This document shows, piece after piece, positions 36,891 through 46,711 of a stretch of DNA of 64,000 nt. The first letter of the stretch is position 1; the number at the start of each line of letters is the position of its first letter. Source of the DNA: Gluconacetobacter entanii (GTDB lineage Bacteria > Pseudomonadota > Alphaproteobacteria > Acetobacterales > Acetobacteraceae); contig NZ_NKUF01000006.1 in the NCBI RefSeq assembly GCF_003206495.1, forward strand, positions 1-64,000. The letters run 5' to 3'. A program made the translations under genes and the position numbers. The notes beneath the pieces were generated by a model. It searched no databases. It was not told the origin of the DNA and worked only from the letters and a program-made list of their open reading frames with translations.

Positions 36891-37574
36891 TCAGGCGCGC
36901 CACAATGGCTCCGCCAGCGCGTCCACGAATGTGGCATGCGCCGCAAGTTCCGCCGCATCCGGAGTGATCCGCACCACCGCATGACCCGCCGGGCGGGCAT
37001 ATTCATAGGTCGCGGTCGTGGCGCCGCCCCCTTCCTCCACCGACAGGCCAAGGCCACGCTGCCTGCCGCCGCTGAGTTCGATATACACCTCGGCCAGCAG
37101 CTTGCAGTCGAGCAGGGCGTTATGGGTCGTGCGCGCCGACAGGTCGATGGAAAAGCGGCGGCACAGCGCATCGAGGCTGTTGGGCATCCCCGGGAAACGC
37201 GCGCGTGCGATCTGCAATGTATCAACCATGCGCGACATCGCCAGTTCCGGCAGTCCCGCGCGCCGCAGTTCGGCATTGAGGAACCCGAAATCGAACGCCG
37301 CATTATGGGCGATCAGTTCGTCATCGCCGATGAATTCAAGGAATTCCGGTGCGATGTCCGCGAATTTGGGCTGCCCATCCAGATCCGCGCGGGTGAAGCC
37401 GTGCACGCGCGACGCCTCCTCCGGCACGTCGCGCTCGGGGTCGATCAGGACGCGGTAACTGCGCCCGCTTGGCAGGTCGCCGATCAGTTCGAGGGCCGCG
37501 ATCTCGATCACGCGGTCACCGGTCAGCGGGTCAAGCCCCGTGGTTTCGGTATCGAACAGGATGGAACGCTTCAT
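36891..37574 (-). CDS. dnaQ: DNA polymerase III epsilon subunit
   Basis: A 227-residue DEDDh exonuclease: ILFDTETTGLDP (Exo I), IAHNAAFDFGFLNAEL (Exo II) and TTHNALLDCKLLAEVY (Exo III). It proofreads for the replicative polymerase. ATG 37574 overlaps the coaE stop (ATGA). Confidence 0.92.
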   Translation of the reverse strand: MKRSILFDTETTGLDPLTGDRVIEIAALELIGDLPSGRSYRVLIDPERDVPEEASRVHGFTRADLDGQPKFADIAPEFLEFIGDDELIAHNAAFDFGFLNAELRRAGLPELAMSRMVDTLQIARARFPGMPNSLDALCRRFSIDLSARTTHNALLDCKLLAEVYIELSGGRQRGLGLSVEEGGGATTATYEYARPAGHAVVRITPDAAELAAHATFVDALAEPLWRA

Positions 37575-38179
37575 GTGCGGCCCCTTTCTTCTGCATGGCG
37601 CAACGATGCCACGACTGCGCGGACCTGCCGCCATGTCAGCGCGCGCGACAGTCCCGTAAGGATAACGTGATCGGCGCGCGCCCGGCGCTGCCGGTCATCC
37701 ATCTGCCGCGCGATGATGGCATCCACCTGTGCGCGGTCCATATGCCCACGCGCCAGCACGCGATGGCGCTGTATCCCGCGCGGCGCGCTGACGGCGATCA
37801 CGCGGTCACATAACGCATCCATCCCCGCCTCGTACAGCAGCGGGATGTCAAGTACCGCCATCGGGCAGCGTGCGCGGCGCGCGGCGCGCAGGAACGCGTC
37901 GCATTCATCACGCACCATCGGGTGGATGATGCCCTCAAGCTTCCTGAACAGCGCGGGGTCCGCCATGACCGCCCGCCGCAGCGCCGCCCGGTCCAGCACC
38001 CCATTGCGCACCGCACCGGGGACAAGCCGGCCGATGGCGGGCAGCGCCCGGCCGCCGGGGGCCTGCAGGCGATGCACGACGGCATCGGAATCGAACACCC
38101 GCGCGCCCAGCCGACGGAGCATCGCGCCCACCGTGCTCTTGCCCATCCCGATACCGCCGGTCAGCCCCACGACGATCAT
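37571..38179 (-). CDS. coaE: Dephospho-CoA kinase
   Basis: A 202-residue P-loop kinase: VGLTGGIGMGKSTVGAML (residues 4-21), ARVFDSDAVVH, and VLDIPLLYEAGMDALCD. It adds the 3'-phosphate in the last step of CoA synthesis. ATG 38179 gives the usual N-terminus; ATG 38209 would add ten residues. The aroE-coaE-dnaQ order is common in alphaproteobacteria. Confidence 0.93.
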   Translation of the reverse strand: MIVVGLTGGIGMGKSTVGAMLRRLGARVFDSDAVVHRLQAPGGRALPAIGRLVPGAVRNGVLDRAALRRAVMADPALFRKLEGIIHPMVRDECDAFLRAARRARCPMAVLDIPLLYEAGMDALCDRVIAVSAPRGIQRHRVLARGHMDRAQVDAIIARQMDDRQRRARADHVILTGLSRALTWRQVRAVVASLRHAEERGRT

Positions 38180-38223
38180 GCCGCGCCTGTGCCGCCCATA
38201 TCCACGCATGCCAGCAGGCCCGG

Positions 38224-39132
38224 TCAGGATCCCTCACCCCGCAGGTCGGCATCGAGCAGGGCCTCGACCTCCGCCCCGATGACGGGATCGGTGCCAAACC
38301 ATTTGCGAAAGCCCAGCCGCGCCTGATGGATCAGCATGCCCAGCCCGTCCACGCATCGCAGGCCGCGCGCCGCAGCAGTGCGCAGCAACGCCGTCTGGCG
38401 CGGGACATAGACGATGTCGCACACCACCAGCGCAGGCGTCGCCAGCGCCAGGTCAATCGGCAGGTCGCCCGGCGGCCCACCATGCATCCCGACAGAGGTC
38501 GTGTTGACCAGCATGTCGCACCCCGGCAGCACCGTCCCCAGCCCGTCCCAGGGCGCGACATCGACCATCGCGCCCGCCTCCGCATCCGCGCGCATGGCGT
38601 CCGCCAGTTCGTGCGCACGCGCCGCCGTGCGGTTGGCGATGGTCACCGCAACCCCACGGTCCAGCAGGCTCGCCGCGATGGCCCGGGCCGCGCCACCCGC
38701 GCCAAGCAGCAGCGCCCGCCCGCCCGTCACCGCGATGCCGTGCGCCTCCACATTGGCGACGAAGCCGTCACCATCGGTCGAATATCCTTCGATGGCGCCG
38801 TCGGGCGCAAAGACCAGCGTGTTGACCGAACCGGAACGCCGCGCCGAACGGTCCAGCCGGTCAACGATGCGAAAGGCCGCTTCCTTGTGCGGGATCGTGA
38901 CATTGGTCCCATGAAAGCCTGCCGCCTGCAGGCCGCGCACCGCAACGTCAAACGCGCCGGGCCGCACCGGCAGGGGCACATAGGCCCCGTCAATTCCATA
39001 CTGCGCCAGCCAGAAATTATGCATCAGCGGCGAACGCGAATGCGCCACGGGCCAGCCGATGACACCCGCCAGCGCCGTCAGTCCGCCGATCCTGCGGGGC
39101 GCGGGAAGTGCCTGCATGTCCGCCCGCGTCAT
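38224..39132 (-). CDS. aroE: Shikimate dehydrogenase
   Basis: A 302-residue protein: GWPVAHSRSPLMHNFWL, TNVTIPHKEAAFRIVD (catalytic Lys), LLLGAGGAARAIAASLL (NADP loop), NTTSVGM and GLGMLIHQA. It reduces 3-dehydroshikimate in aromatic amino acid synthesis. ATG 39132 overlaps the upstream stop. Confidence 0.93.
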   Translation of the reverse strand: MTRADMQALPAPRRIGGLTALAGVIGWPVAHSRSPLMHNFWLAQYGIDGAYVPLPVRPGAFDVAVRGLQAAGFHGTNVTIPHKEAAFRIVDRLDRSARRSGSVNTLVFAPDGAIEGYSTDGDGFVANVEAHGIAVTGGRALLLGAGGAARAIAASLLDRGVAVTIANRTAARAHELADAMRADAEAGAMVDVAPWDGLGTVLPGCDMLVNTTSVGMHGGPPGDLPIDLALATPALVVCDIVYVPRQTALLRTAAARGLRCVDGLGMLIHQARLGFRKWFGTDPVIGAEVEALLDADLRGEGS

Positions 39133-39926
39133 ACGCCCATCCCCTCCCATGCCTGTGGCAGTATCCGCGCAAGGCGGTCCGCCCATTCGCGCTGCCCTTC
39201 CTCCGTCGCGATCAGGTCCTGGCGCACCTCCAGTTCCAGATAGGCAAGGCCACGCCCTTCGGCATGGGTGGGTATGGTATAATCGCTGACATCGGTCAGG
39301 GCATAGGGTTCGTTATTACCGATGACGAGGCCCTCTTCACGGGCCAGGAAATCGCGCACCCGCAGGCCGAAGGCAGGGTTGCGGTTATGCAGGACCCCGG
39401 CATGCCACGGGCGGCTGACCCCGTTCATTTCCGGCGTGAAGCTGTGCAGCGCCACCACGACGACCGGCAGGCCCGCGGCACGGCGCGCCGACAGTTCGGT
39501 CGCGATCCGGTTGTGGTAGGGGTGGAAGATCTCCTCCACCCGCGCGCCTTCATCCTCGACCGACAGGTCAAGGTTGCCCGGCACCTGCGTGCCGTCGCTT
39601 TCGCGCACGATGGAGGTCGGATGCCCCGGCGCACGGTTGCAGTCGATCACCAGCCGGGAATAGGCTTGCTCGATCAGCAGGCTGCCAAGCTGTCTGGCCA
39701 GCGCCCTGCCCATCCCGGCAATGCCGATATCCCACGCGATATGCCGCGCGCGGTCTTCCTCGGCCACGCCAAGGTCACCCAGCCGCTGCGGGACCGCGCG
39801 ACCGGCATGATCGCTGACGAACAGGAACGGCGAATCGCCCCCGTGTGTGCCCGGCATCGTGGCGGAGGGGCCAAATTCAACCACCGGCGACGGATCTTCG
39901 TCGCCCAGAAGGCGCGTCATGTTCAT
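39129..39926 (-). CDS. N-formylglutamate amidohydrolase family protein
   Basis: About 265 residues: FLFVSDHAGRAVPQRL, HIAWDIGIAGMGRALARQL, SRLVIDCNR and VVVALHSFTPEMNG. This matches the HutG2/DUF-type amidohydrolase family. True substrate unknown; no hut genes are near. Start ATG 39926 or 39920. Confidence 0.8.
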   Translation of the reverse strand: MNMTRLLGDEDPSPVVEFGPSATMPGTHGGDSPFLFVSDHAGRAVPQRLGDLGVAEEDRARHIAWDIGIAGMGRALARQLGSLLIEQAYSRLVIDCNRAPGHPTSIVRESDGTQVPGNLDLSVEDEGARVEEIFHPYHNRIATELSARRAAGLPVVVVALHSFTPEMNGVSRPWHAGVLHNRNPAFGLRVRDFLAREEGLVIGNNEPYALTDVSDYTIPTHAEGRGLAYLELEVRQDLIATEEGQREWADRLARILPQAWEGMGV

Positions 39927-40157
39927 GGCGGTCCCGACAACTCCTGTCCGTGATCTTGCATTTTGGCAGACCCTACCGGCCACGACGCCCGAACGAAAGG
40001 GGCGCGGGGAATTCTGTTCCGGTGTCCCGGCCCACTTCTGCGTCATGACCGTGCGCCAGCACGCGATTGCGCCCGCCGTTTCCCGTCATTAGGGTGCGTC
40101 GGTCGCGCCGGGGCGCGGCATACGATGGGTCCGTACAGATGGCTGGGGCACGACGAC

Positions 40158-41597
40158 ATGTCTGCAAATGAAAAGAACACCACCAACACGCATCAGGCGA
40201 ACGCCCAGTGGGGCGGCCGTTTCGCCGGGGGACCTGCGGCCATCATGCAGGACATCAATGCCTCCATCGGCTTTGACAGGGCGCTGTGGCGGCAGGACAT
40301 CGCAGGGTCACTGGCGCATGCGGCGATGCTGGCGAAGACCGGCATCATCACCACCGGGGACGAGGCGGAGATCCGCAGGGGCCTGAACGAAATCGCCGCC
40401 GAGATCGAGGCCGGCACCTTCGACTTCAGCACCGCACTCGAAGACATCCACATGAATATCGAGGCCCGCCTGTCCGAACGCATCGGCGAGGCCGGCAAGC
40501 GCCTGCACACCGCGCGGTCGCGCAATGACCAGGTCGCAACCGATTTCCGCCTGTGGGTGCGCGACGCCATCGACGGCCTCGATGCGCAGGTCACCGCCCT
40601 GCTTGAAACCCTGTGCGCCCGCGCGCTGGAACATGCCGCGACCCCCATGCCCGGCTTCACCCACCTGCAGACGGCGCAGCCCGTGACGTTCGGCCACCAC
40701 CTGATGGCCTATGTCGAAATGCTGGGCCGTGATCGCGGGCGGCTTTCGGATGCGCGGCGCAGGCTCAACGAATCCCCGCTTGGCGCGGCGGCGCTGGCGG
40801 GCACGTCCTTTCCCATCGACCGGGAGATGACGGCCCGCGCGCTCGGCTTCGACCGCCCGACGGCCAATTCGCTCGATTCCGTGTCGGATCGCGATTTCGC
40901 GCTGGAATATCTCTCCGCGCTGTCGATCATGGCGATGCACCTGTCGCGCCTGGCGGAGGAAATCGTCATCTGGTGTTCGGCGCCCTTCTCCTTCATCCGC
41001 CTGTCCGACGCCTTCACCACCGGGTCGTCCATCATGCCGCAGAAGCGCAACCCGGATGCGGCCGAACTGATCCGTGCGAAGGGCGGGCGCATCACCGGCG
41101 CGCTGGTCGGCCTGCTGACGGTGATGAAGGGGCTGCCGCTGGCATATGCCAAGGACATGCAGGAGGACAAGGAGCCCGTCTTTGCCGCGACCGATGCCGC
41201 CTCCCTGTCGCTGGCGGCGATGGACGGCATGATCCGCGACCTCAGCGTCAATGAGGAACAGATGCGCGCGTGCGCCGGGTCGGGCTTCTCCACCGCAACC
41301 GACCTTGCCGACTGGCTGGTGCGTGTCCTGAAACTGCCGTTCCGCACCGCCCACCATGTCACCGGCCGCCTTGTGGGCAAGGCGGAGGCGCGTGGCGTGG
41401 ACCTGTCGCAACTGACGCTGGAGGAGATGCAGGCCGAGGAAGCAGGCATCACCGCCGATATCTTCGACGTCCTGACGGTGGAGGCCTCGCTGGCGTCGCG
41501 CACCAGCCATGGGGGCACCGCGCCGGATAACGTGCGCGCGCAGGCCCGGCGCTGGCAGAAGGCGCTGGCGGCGGAAAAGGGAGCACACAAGGCATGA
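40158..41597 (+). CDS. argH: Argininosuccinate lyase
   Basis: A 479-residue fumarase-superfamily enzyme: [23 protein letters not shown] at the start, [31 protein letters not shown] and the signature [12 protein letters not shown] (about residues 292-303). It splits argininosuccinate to arginine and fumarate. ATG 40158; an in-frame ATG 40125 is possible. The stop overlaps the small lipoprotein gene. Confidence 0.95.
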   Translation: MSANEKNTTNTHQANAQWGGRFAGGPAAIMQDINASIGFDRALWRQDIAGSLAHAAMLAKTGIITTGDEAEIRRGLNEIAAEIEAGTFDFSTALEDIHMNIEARLSERIGEAGKRLHTARSRNDQVATDFRLWVRDAIDGLDAQVTALLETLCARALEHAATPMPGFTHLQTAQPVTFGHHLMAYVEMLGRDRGRLSDARRRLNESPLGAAALAGTSFPIDREMTARALGFDRPTANSLDSVSDRDFALEYLSALSIMAMHLSRLAEEIVIWCSAPFSFIRLSDAFTTGSSIMPQKRNPDAAELIRAKGGRITGALVGLLTVMKGLPLAYAKDMQEDKEPVFAATDAASLSLAAMDGMIRDLSVNEEQMRACAGSGFSTATDLADWLVRVLKLPFRTAHHVTGRLVGKAEARGVDLSQLTLEEMQAEEAGITADIFDVLTVEASLASRTSHGGTAPDNVRAQARRWQKALAAEKGAHKA

Positions 41598-41773
41598 ACA
41601 CCCACCACGTACGACAGCGCCGGGGGCGCATCGCATGGGTCCTGACCTGCCTCATCGGGCTTTCGCTGGTGGGCAGCATGCTGGGCGCCTGCGGGCGAAT
41701 CGGCTCGCCCCAGCCGCCGGGACCGCGCTCGGACTTCACCTACAACCGCAGTTACCCCGCGCCTGACCGTTAA
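41594..41773 (+). CDS. lptM: Small LptM-like lipoprotein (YifL family)
   Basis: A 59-residue lipoprotein. A basic N-terminus and hydrophobic core end in a lipobox (SMLGAC, Cys34), then a Pro-rich, Gly-containing tail [13 protein letters not shown] and a Tyr-Pro-containing end. This composition and its place in the argH-lysA region match LptM, the small lipoprotein that helps assemble the LptD/LptE translocon in the outer membrane. ATGA overlap with argH sets the start. It is too short for many gene callers. Confidence 0.75.
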   Translation: MNTHHVRQRRGRIAWVLTCLIGLSLVGSMLGACGRIGSPQPPGPRSDFTYNRSYPAPDR

Positions 41774-41778
41774 GGAAA

Positions 41779-41870
41779 AAGCTGAAGAAGTCTTTGGTGA
41801 AGCTTTTTTCAAAAAGCTTCAAAGGGACGCCGCCTTTCAGAAAAAAGGCGGCACCCGAAAGCCCTTGGTT
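41779..41870. repeat. Two-hairpin intergenic repeat, copy C (reverse orientation)
   Basis: Reading on the minus strand it matches the others: hairpin 2 palindrome at about 41800-41820 (GAAGCTTTTTT...AAAAAGCTTC) and hairpin 1 from CGCCGCCTTT/AAAGGCGGC (about 41829-41852). It lies between the converging lptM-like and cdd genes. Confidence 0.75.
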
Positions 41871-41888
41871 CTTCGCGAAAACAGACGG

Positions 41889-42311
41889 TCACAGGTTCTC
41901 CGGCCCAAACCCGTCAGGCAGCAGCTCCCCAAGGGTACGCCGCGCAAGGATCTTCCCCTGCGGATCGACCATGTCGATCTCCACGGAGGCGGCCGCGAAT
42001 TCGCGGATTTTCTGCCGGCATCCGCCACAGGGAAAGCAGGGCTGCGGCCCGCCGCCGCACACGACGACCCTGCGCAGGGACCGCCCGCCCGCAGCCACCA
42101 TCGCGGCGATGGCTCCGGCCTCCGCGCAGGTGCCTTCGGGATAGGCCGCATTTTCGACGTTGCAGCCCGCAAAGATGCGGCCGTCCCCATCCTCCACCGC
42201 GGCGCCCACCGCGAATCCGGAATAGGGCGCATGGGCATTGCCCCGCACCGTGACCGCGGCCTCCGTCAGGCGCTGTCCGGGATGCGGGGCCACCGGGTCG
42301 TGATGTTGCAT
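41889..42311 (-). CDS. cdd: Cytidine deaminase
   Basis: A 140-residue homotetramer-type deaminase: YSGFAVGAAVE, FAGCNVENAAYPEGTCAEAGAIAAM (Zn Cys and Glu), and PCFPCGGCRQKIREF (two further Zn Cys). It deaminates (deoxy)cytidine for salvage. ATG 42311 lies behind GGAAAGGAAG. Confidence 0.92.
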   Translation of the reverse strand: MQHHDPVAPHPGQRLTEAAVTVRGNAHAPYSGFAVGAAVEDGDGRIFAGCNVENAAYPEGTCAEAGAIAAMVAAGGRSLRRVVVCGGGPQPCFPCGGCRQKIREFAAASVEIDMVDPQGKILARRTLGELLPDGFGPENL

Positions 42312-42403
42312 GATGCCTTCTTCCTTTCCTTCGTCCCTGTCATGACGTGCACCATGATGAATTGCACCTTGGAAGCTGCCGGGTGAACCGGTATCCTGTC
42401 GCG

Positions 42404-43762
42404 ATGGCTGACACATTTTCCACTCACCCGGGGCAGGACCCGACATTACAGGACCTGCTGGCCGCGCGCCCTGCCCTTTCGATGCATGCCATCGACGGGC
42501 TGGTGTTCGAAGATGTCCCCCTCAATGCGATCGCCGATGCGCTGGGCACGCCCACGTGGGTGATGGGCGCGCAGACCCTGCGCACGCGCTATCACCGGCT
42601 GGACCGGGCGATGCGTGATGCGGGACTGGATGTGGACATCCATTTCGCGGTGAAGGCGAACGACCACCTCGCGGTGCTGAAGATCCTGCGCACGCAGGGG
42701 GCGGGGGCCGATGTCGTCAGTGGCGGCGAACTGCGCCGCGCCATGGCCGCAGGCATCCCCGCGAACGAGATCGTCTTTTCCGGCGTGGGCAAAACCCGGG
42801 CGGAGATGGAACTGGCGCTGCATCACGGCATCGCGCGGATCAATGTCGAAAGTGCCGAGGAACTGGACCTGCTGTCGGCGGTTGCCGTGGCGTGCGGGCG
42901 TACGGCCCCCGTGGCCCTGCGCATCAATCCCGATGTCGATGCCGGCACCCACGCCAAGATCACGACCGGGCTTGCGGGCAACAAATTCGGCATCCCCTAT
43001 GACCGCGCGGTGGAGCTTTACGCCCGCGCGGCCAGCCTGCCGGGCATCCATGCCGCCGGGGTTGCGGTGCATATCGGCAGCCAGATCGAACGGATGCAGC
43101 CCTATCGCGCGGCCTATGCCCGCGTGGCCGACCTTGTCCGCGCCATCCGCGCGCGTGGCCTGGGCGTGGAGGTCATCGACTGCGGCGGCGGGCTTGGCAT
43201 TTCCTACCGCCATGAAACCGAAGGCGCGCCAGAGGCCCTGGCCCATGCCATCCGCGCGGAGCTTGGCGATCTGGGCACCCGGCTGGAGATCGAGCCGGGA
43301 CGCTGGCTTGCCGGGCCTGCGGGGCTGCTGCTCAGCACCGTTGTCCTGCGCAAGCGCGGATATGACGGGATGCCGCCCTTCATCGTGCTGGACGCGGCGA
43401 TGAACGACCTGGCCCGGCCCAGCCTGTATGACGCATGGCACGGCATCATCCCGCTGTCGGCCCGCGATGCCGTGGCCCCTGCGGAACAGGTGCATGTCGT
43501 CGGCCCCGTATGCGAAAGCGGCGACACGTTCGGCCATGACCGCACCCTGCCCCGCCTGCATGATGGCGCGCGCGTGGCGCTGCTTGATACCGGGGCGTAC
43601 GGCATGGTCATGAGTTCGACCTACAACGCGCGCGCCATGGCAGCTCAGGTGCTGGTTGACGGGTCACGCTGGGACGTGATCCGCGCGCGCCAGAAGATCG
43701 AAACCCTGTGGGAGTGCGACATCATCCCCGAGACCCTGACCCGTCCCGCCGGAGCAGAATGA
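42404..43762 (+). CDS. lysA: Diaminopimelate decarboxylase
   Basis: A 452-residue fold-III PLP enzyme: HFAVKANDH (PLP Lys about 85), GNKFGIPYD, VDCGGG-type VIDCGGGLGISY, EPGRWLAGPAG, and VCESGDTFGHDR. It makes lysine from meso-DAP. ATG 42404 gives a family-like N-terminus. Stop overlaps the DUF4175 gene (ATGA). Confidence 0.94.
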   Translation: MADTFSTHPGQDPTLQDLLAARPALSMHAIDGLVFEDVPLNAIADALGTPTWVMGAQTLRTRYHRLDRAMRDAGLDVDIHFAVKANDHLAVLKILRTQGAGADVVSGGELRRAMAAGIPANEIVFSGVGKTRAEMELALHHGIARINVESAEELDLLSAVAVACGRTAPVALRINPDVDAGTHAKITTGLAGNKFGIPYDRAVELYARAASLPGIHAAGVAVHIGSQIERMQPYRAAYARVADLVRAIRARGLGVEVIDCGGGLGISYRHETEGAPEALAHAIRAELGDLGTRLEIEPGRWLAGPAGLLLSTVVLRKRGYDGMPPFIVLDAAMNDLARPSLYDAWHGIIPLSARDAVAPAEQVHVVGPVCESGDTFGHDRTLPRLHDGARVALLDTGAYGMVMSSTYNARAMAAQVLVDGSRWDVIRARQKIETLWECDIIPETLTRPAGAE

Positions 43763-46536
43763 CGCAGGCGGGCGACATTCCGGCCGGCACACCGGCACGC
43801 GGCCCAACGACGGCATCGGTGTCGGACATGTCCTCCTTTGCCACGCGCCTTGCACGGGTGCGGGTGCGGACACGGCGTGTCCTGTGGGTCGAACGGCTGT
43901 GGCCCATCATGCTGCCGATTGCGGACGTGGCGGGGGGCGTCGCCCTCCTCGGCCTGCTGCGCATTCCCCAGCGCCTGCCCGATGGCGTGCATGCCGCGGC
44001 ACTGCTGGCGCTGGGCGCGGGGTGCGCGGCATGGGGCCTGCGCCGTTACCGTCAGGGACATGCGCCGGACGACGCCACGCTCGACCGGCGTATCGAACAG
44101 GCATCGGGCCTGGCGGATCGTCCATTGCAGACCCTGCTCGACACGCCTGCGCGCACTTCGGCCGACCCTGCCGCCACCCGTGCGGCGGAGGCCCTGTGGC
44201 GCATCCACCTGCAGCGCACCGGCGCACGGATCGGACGGCTGAAGGCCGGGTGGCCACGACTGTGGCCCGTGGGGCGCGAAACGTCATGGGCGACACTGGC
44301 ACTGGCGCCACTGCTGGCGATCGGCCTGATCTGGGCCGGGCCAAGCGCACCGGGACGGATCGGGGCGGCATTCATTCCCGGCACGGATGATGCGGAGGCA
44401 CCGCGACCGCAGATCCATGCGTGGATCACCATGCCCTCCTACGCCCCCGGCGCGCCGGTCTTCCTTGACGAACGCAGGGGCACGGCCACCGTCCCGGCGG
44501 GCGCCGTGCTCAGCGTGACCGTAACGGGCCTGCATGGCACGCCGGTCCTGCGTGCGCGTCCGGCCACAAAGGGCGCGAGCATCGGCTCCCACACATTCCA
44601 TGCGCTGGACCCGGCCAACTGGTCGGTAGAAGCGCCGCTTCTGGCGGATGGCGCGCTGAGCCTGCGCGGACGCGGACGGGTGCTGAGCCAGTGGGACCTG
44701 AAGGTGACGCCCAATCCCGCCCCCCTCGTCACATGGGGCGCGAACCCCGGCGCGACGGATGGGGAATGGCGCACGCGCCTGCCCTACAAGGTCTCGCAAC
44801 CCTATGGCATTGCCTCGCTGCGTGTGGAAATGCGCCTGCCGGGGGACGAACATGTGGCCCATGCGCGCGTGCTGTCGGTGCCGATCCCGCTGAACGGGCA
44901 TCCCCATTCGGCCGAGGCCGTGGCCACGCCGGACCTGTCATCCGACCCGTGGGCGGGCGAGGATGTCATCGCCACGCTGGTCGCGACCAGCGACAGCGGC
45001 ATGAGCGCGACCTCCGCCCCGGTGCATTTCCGCCTGGGCGCGCGGGTGTTCCACAACCCGATGGCCAAGGCGCTGCTCGATATCCGCAAGCGCCTCGCCC
45101 TTGGCCGTGAAAGCCGCTTTACCGCGGGCGAGGAACTGCACGGCCTGGGCATGACCTCCGCGCCGATGACCCACAGTCCGGGCCTGATGATCGCCCTGAG
45201 CAGCGTGTCCTACCTGCTCAGCCTGCATGAGGTGGACACCGCGCAGGCCATCGAGCAGGCGGTGGGCCGGTTGTGGTACCTGGCGCTGGATGTCGAACAT
45301 GACCGCCATGACGACATCGCCAACAGCCAAGCCGATTTCGACATCCAGATGGCCGAAGAAGCCCTCGACGCGCAGATCGAGCATATGCGCGAACCCGACG
45401 GCAAACCCACCCATTCGGCGCAGGCACAGGCCGAACTGCAACGCCGCGTGCAGGCGCTGAAGGATGCGATCCAGCGCAAGATGCAGGCCCTGATGGAACA
45501 GGCGATGCGCGACAATTCCGCCATCCCGGCCATGCCCGAAATGTCGCAGACGGGGGAGCAGAACCTGTCGCGCATGATGCAGCAGTTGCAGGAGGACGCC
45601 GCCAACGGGCGGTCCGCCGATGCGCTGGACAGGCTCCACCAGATGGAGGACATGGCCAGCCAGATGCGTAACGCGACACCGCAGGACATCATGCAGGCCG
45701 CGCGCCAGTATCAGGCACAGCAGGACATGCGCGAGCAGCAGGCCGCCCTGCGTGACCTGATCCACCAGCAATCCACCCTGCTGGACCACACCCAGCAGCG
45801 GATCGAGCAGGACGCGGCCAGTGCGGCGGCGCGCCAGACCGACATGGACACCATGAATGACGACGAAGACCTGTCGAACCTGTCCACACCGGAACTGCTG
45901 CGGCGACTTGGCCTGACCCCATCGGGACAGCAGGCCTCCCCGCAGAAACAGCCTCCCCCCGCCGAAAGCCAGACGCCCGAAGCGCATGAGGAACAGCAGC
46001 ATGCCGACCGTGCGACACAGCATGCGCTGGCCCGTGCGCTGCATGAACTGCAAAAGGAGTTCAAGACCCTGAGCGGCAAGGATGTCCCGGCGCTGAAGCA
46101 GGCGCTGTCGGACATGAAGGCCGTGCGCACCGCCCTGACGGCGGGCAAGGACCCCGACGCCGCCACGGCGGAACGCAAGGTCCTGGCGGACCTGCAGAAA
46201 GGCGGCCAGCAGATGCGCCAGTCGGCAAAAGGATCGGGCAAGGGCATGACGATCTTCCTGCCGTCACTGGCCGGAAGCAAGGGATCCGGCGGGTCGAAAC
46301 CCGGACAGCCAGACGAGGAAGAAACCCACGACAGCGCCAGCAAGGAACCGCGTGACCCGCTGGGCCGCAAGACCGGCGATGGCAATGCGGGCATGGACAG
46401 CGACACCCACGTGCCCGACAAGGCCGCCCGCGAACGCGCGCGCGAGATCGAGCAGGAACTGCGCCGCCGCGATTCCGACCGCACCCGGCCGCCGGAGGAA
46501 CTGCAGTATCTTGACAGGCTGCTGCAGTCGTTCTGA
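43759..46536 (+). CDS. TIGR02302/DUF4175 family membrane protein
   Basis: A 925-residue protein known in many alphaproteobacteria, usually next to lysA. Two membrane segments (about residues 53-95) and a third at about 177-195, a predicted periplasmic beta-rich region (about 215-420), then a long Gln/Met/Ala-rich coiled region (about 530-760) and a Gly/Ser/charged tail. Function unknown. Coupled to lysA by ATGA. Confidence 0.8.
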   Translation: MTQAGDIPAGTPARGPTTASVSDMSSFATRLARVRVRTRRVLWVERLWPIMLPIADVAGGVALLGLLRIPQRLPDGVHAAALLALGAGCAAWGLRRYRQGHAPDDATLDRRIEQASGLADRPLQTLLDTPARTSADPAATRAAEALWRIHLQRTGARIGRLKAGWPRLWPVGRETSWATLALAPLLAIGLIWAGPSAPGRIGAAFIPGTDDAEAPRPQIHAWITMPSYAPGAPVFLDERRGTATVPAGAVLSVTVTGLHGTPVLRARPATKGASIGSHTFHALDPANWSVEAPLLADGALSLRGRGRVLSQWDLKVTPNPAPLVTWGANPGATDGEWRTRLPYKVSQPYGIASLRVEMRLPGDEHVAHARVLSVPIPLNGHPHSAEAVATPDLSSDPWAGEDVIATLVATSDSGMSATSAPVHFRLGARVFHNPMAKALLDIRKRLALGRESRFTAGEELHGLGMTSAPMTHSPGLMIALSSVSYLLSLHEVDTAQAIEQAVGRLWYLALDVEHDRHDDIANSQADFDIQMAEEALDAQIEHMREPDGKPTHSAQAQAELQRRVQALKDAIQRKMQALMEQAMRDNSAIPAMPEMSQTGEQNLSRMMQQLQEDAANGRSADALDRLHQMEDMASQMRNATPQDIMQAARQYQAQQDMREQQAALRDLIHQQSTLLDHTQQRIEQDAASAAARQTDMDTMNDDEDLSNLSTPELLRRLGLTPSGQQASPQKQPPPAESQTPEAHEEQQHADRATQHALARALHELQKEFKTLSGKDVPALKQALSDMKAVRTALTAGKDPDAATAERKVLADLQKGGQQMRQSAKGSGKGMTIFLPSLAGSKGSGGSKPGQPDEEETHDSASKEPRDPLGRKTGDGNAGMDSDTHVPDKAARERAREIEQELRRRDSDRTRPPEELQYLDRLLQSF

Positions 46537-46579
46537 TCCGGTTTTTTGTCGGATGAAGGTTTTTGGATCAGAAGGCGAT

Positions 46580-46667
46580 ATCCAAAAACTTTTATTCTTC
46601 TTCACCAGCCTTCGCGAAGGCTGCATCTTTCGAAGCTTTTTGAAAAAAGCTTCACCAAAAACGTCTT
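46580..46667. repeat. Two-hairpin intergenic repeat, copy D
   Basis: Hairpin 2 is nearly identical to copies A-C (CGAAGCTTTTTGAAAAAAGC, about 46631-46650). Hairpin 1 has a different sequence, the perfect palindrome CAGCCTTCGCGAAGGCTG at about 46606-46623, so structure is kept while sequence changed. It lies between the converging DUF4175 and antiporter genes. Confidence 0.75.
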
Positions 46668-46711
46668 AATGACTGGATGATGATTTTGCGGGCAGGGATT
46701 ATCCCCTGCCC

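Noticed and set aside
14375-46667. The intergenic repeat as an insertion-sequence remnant or attachment site
   Set aside because: No transposase, no flanking duplication that I can see, and placement only between converging genes fits a terminator family better.
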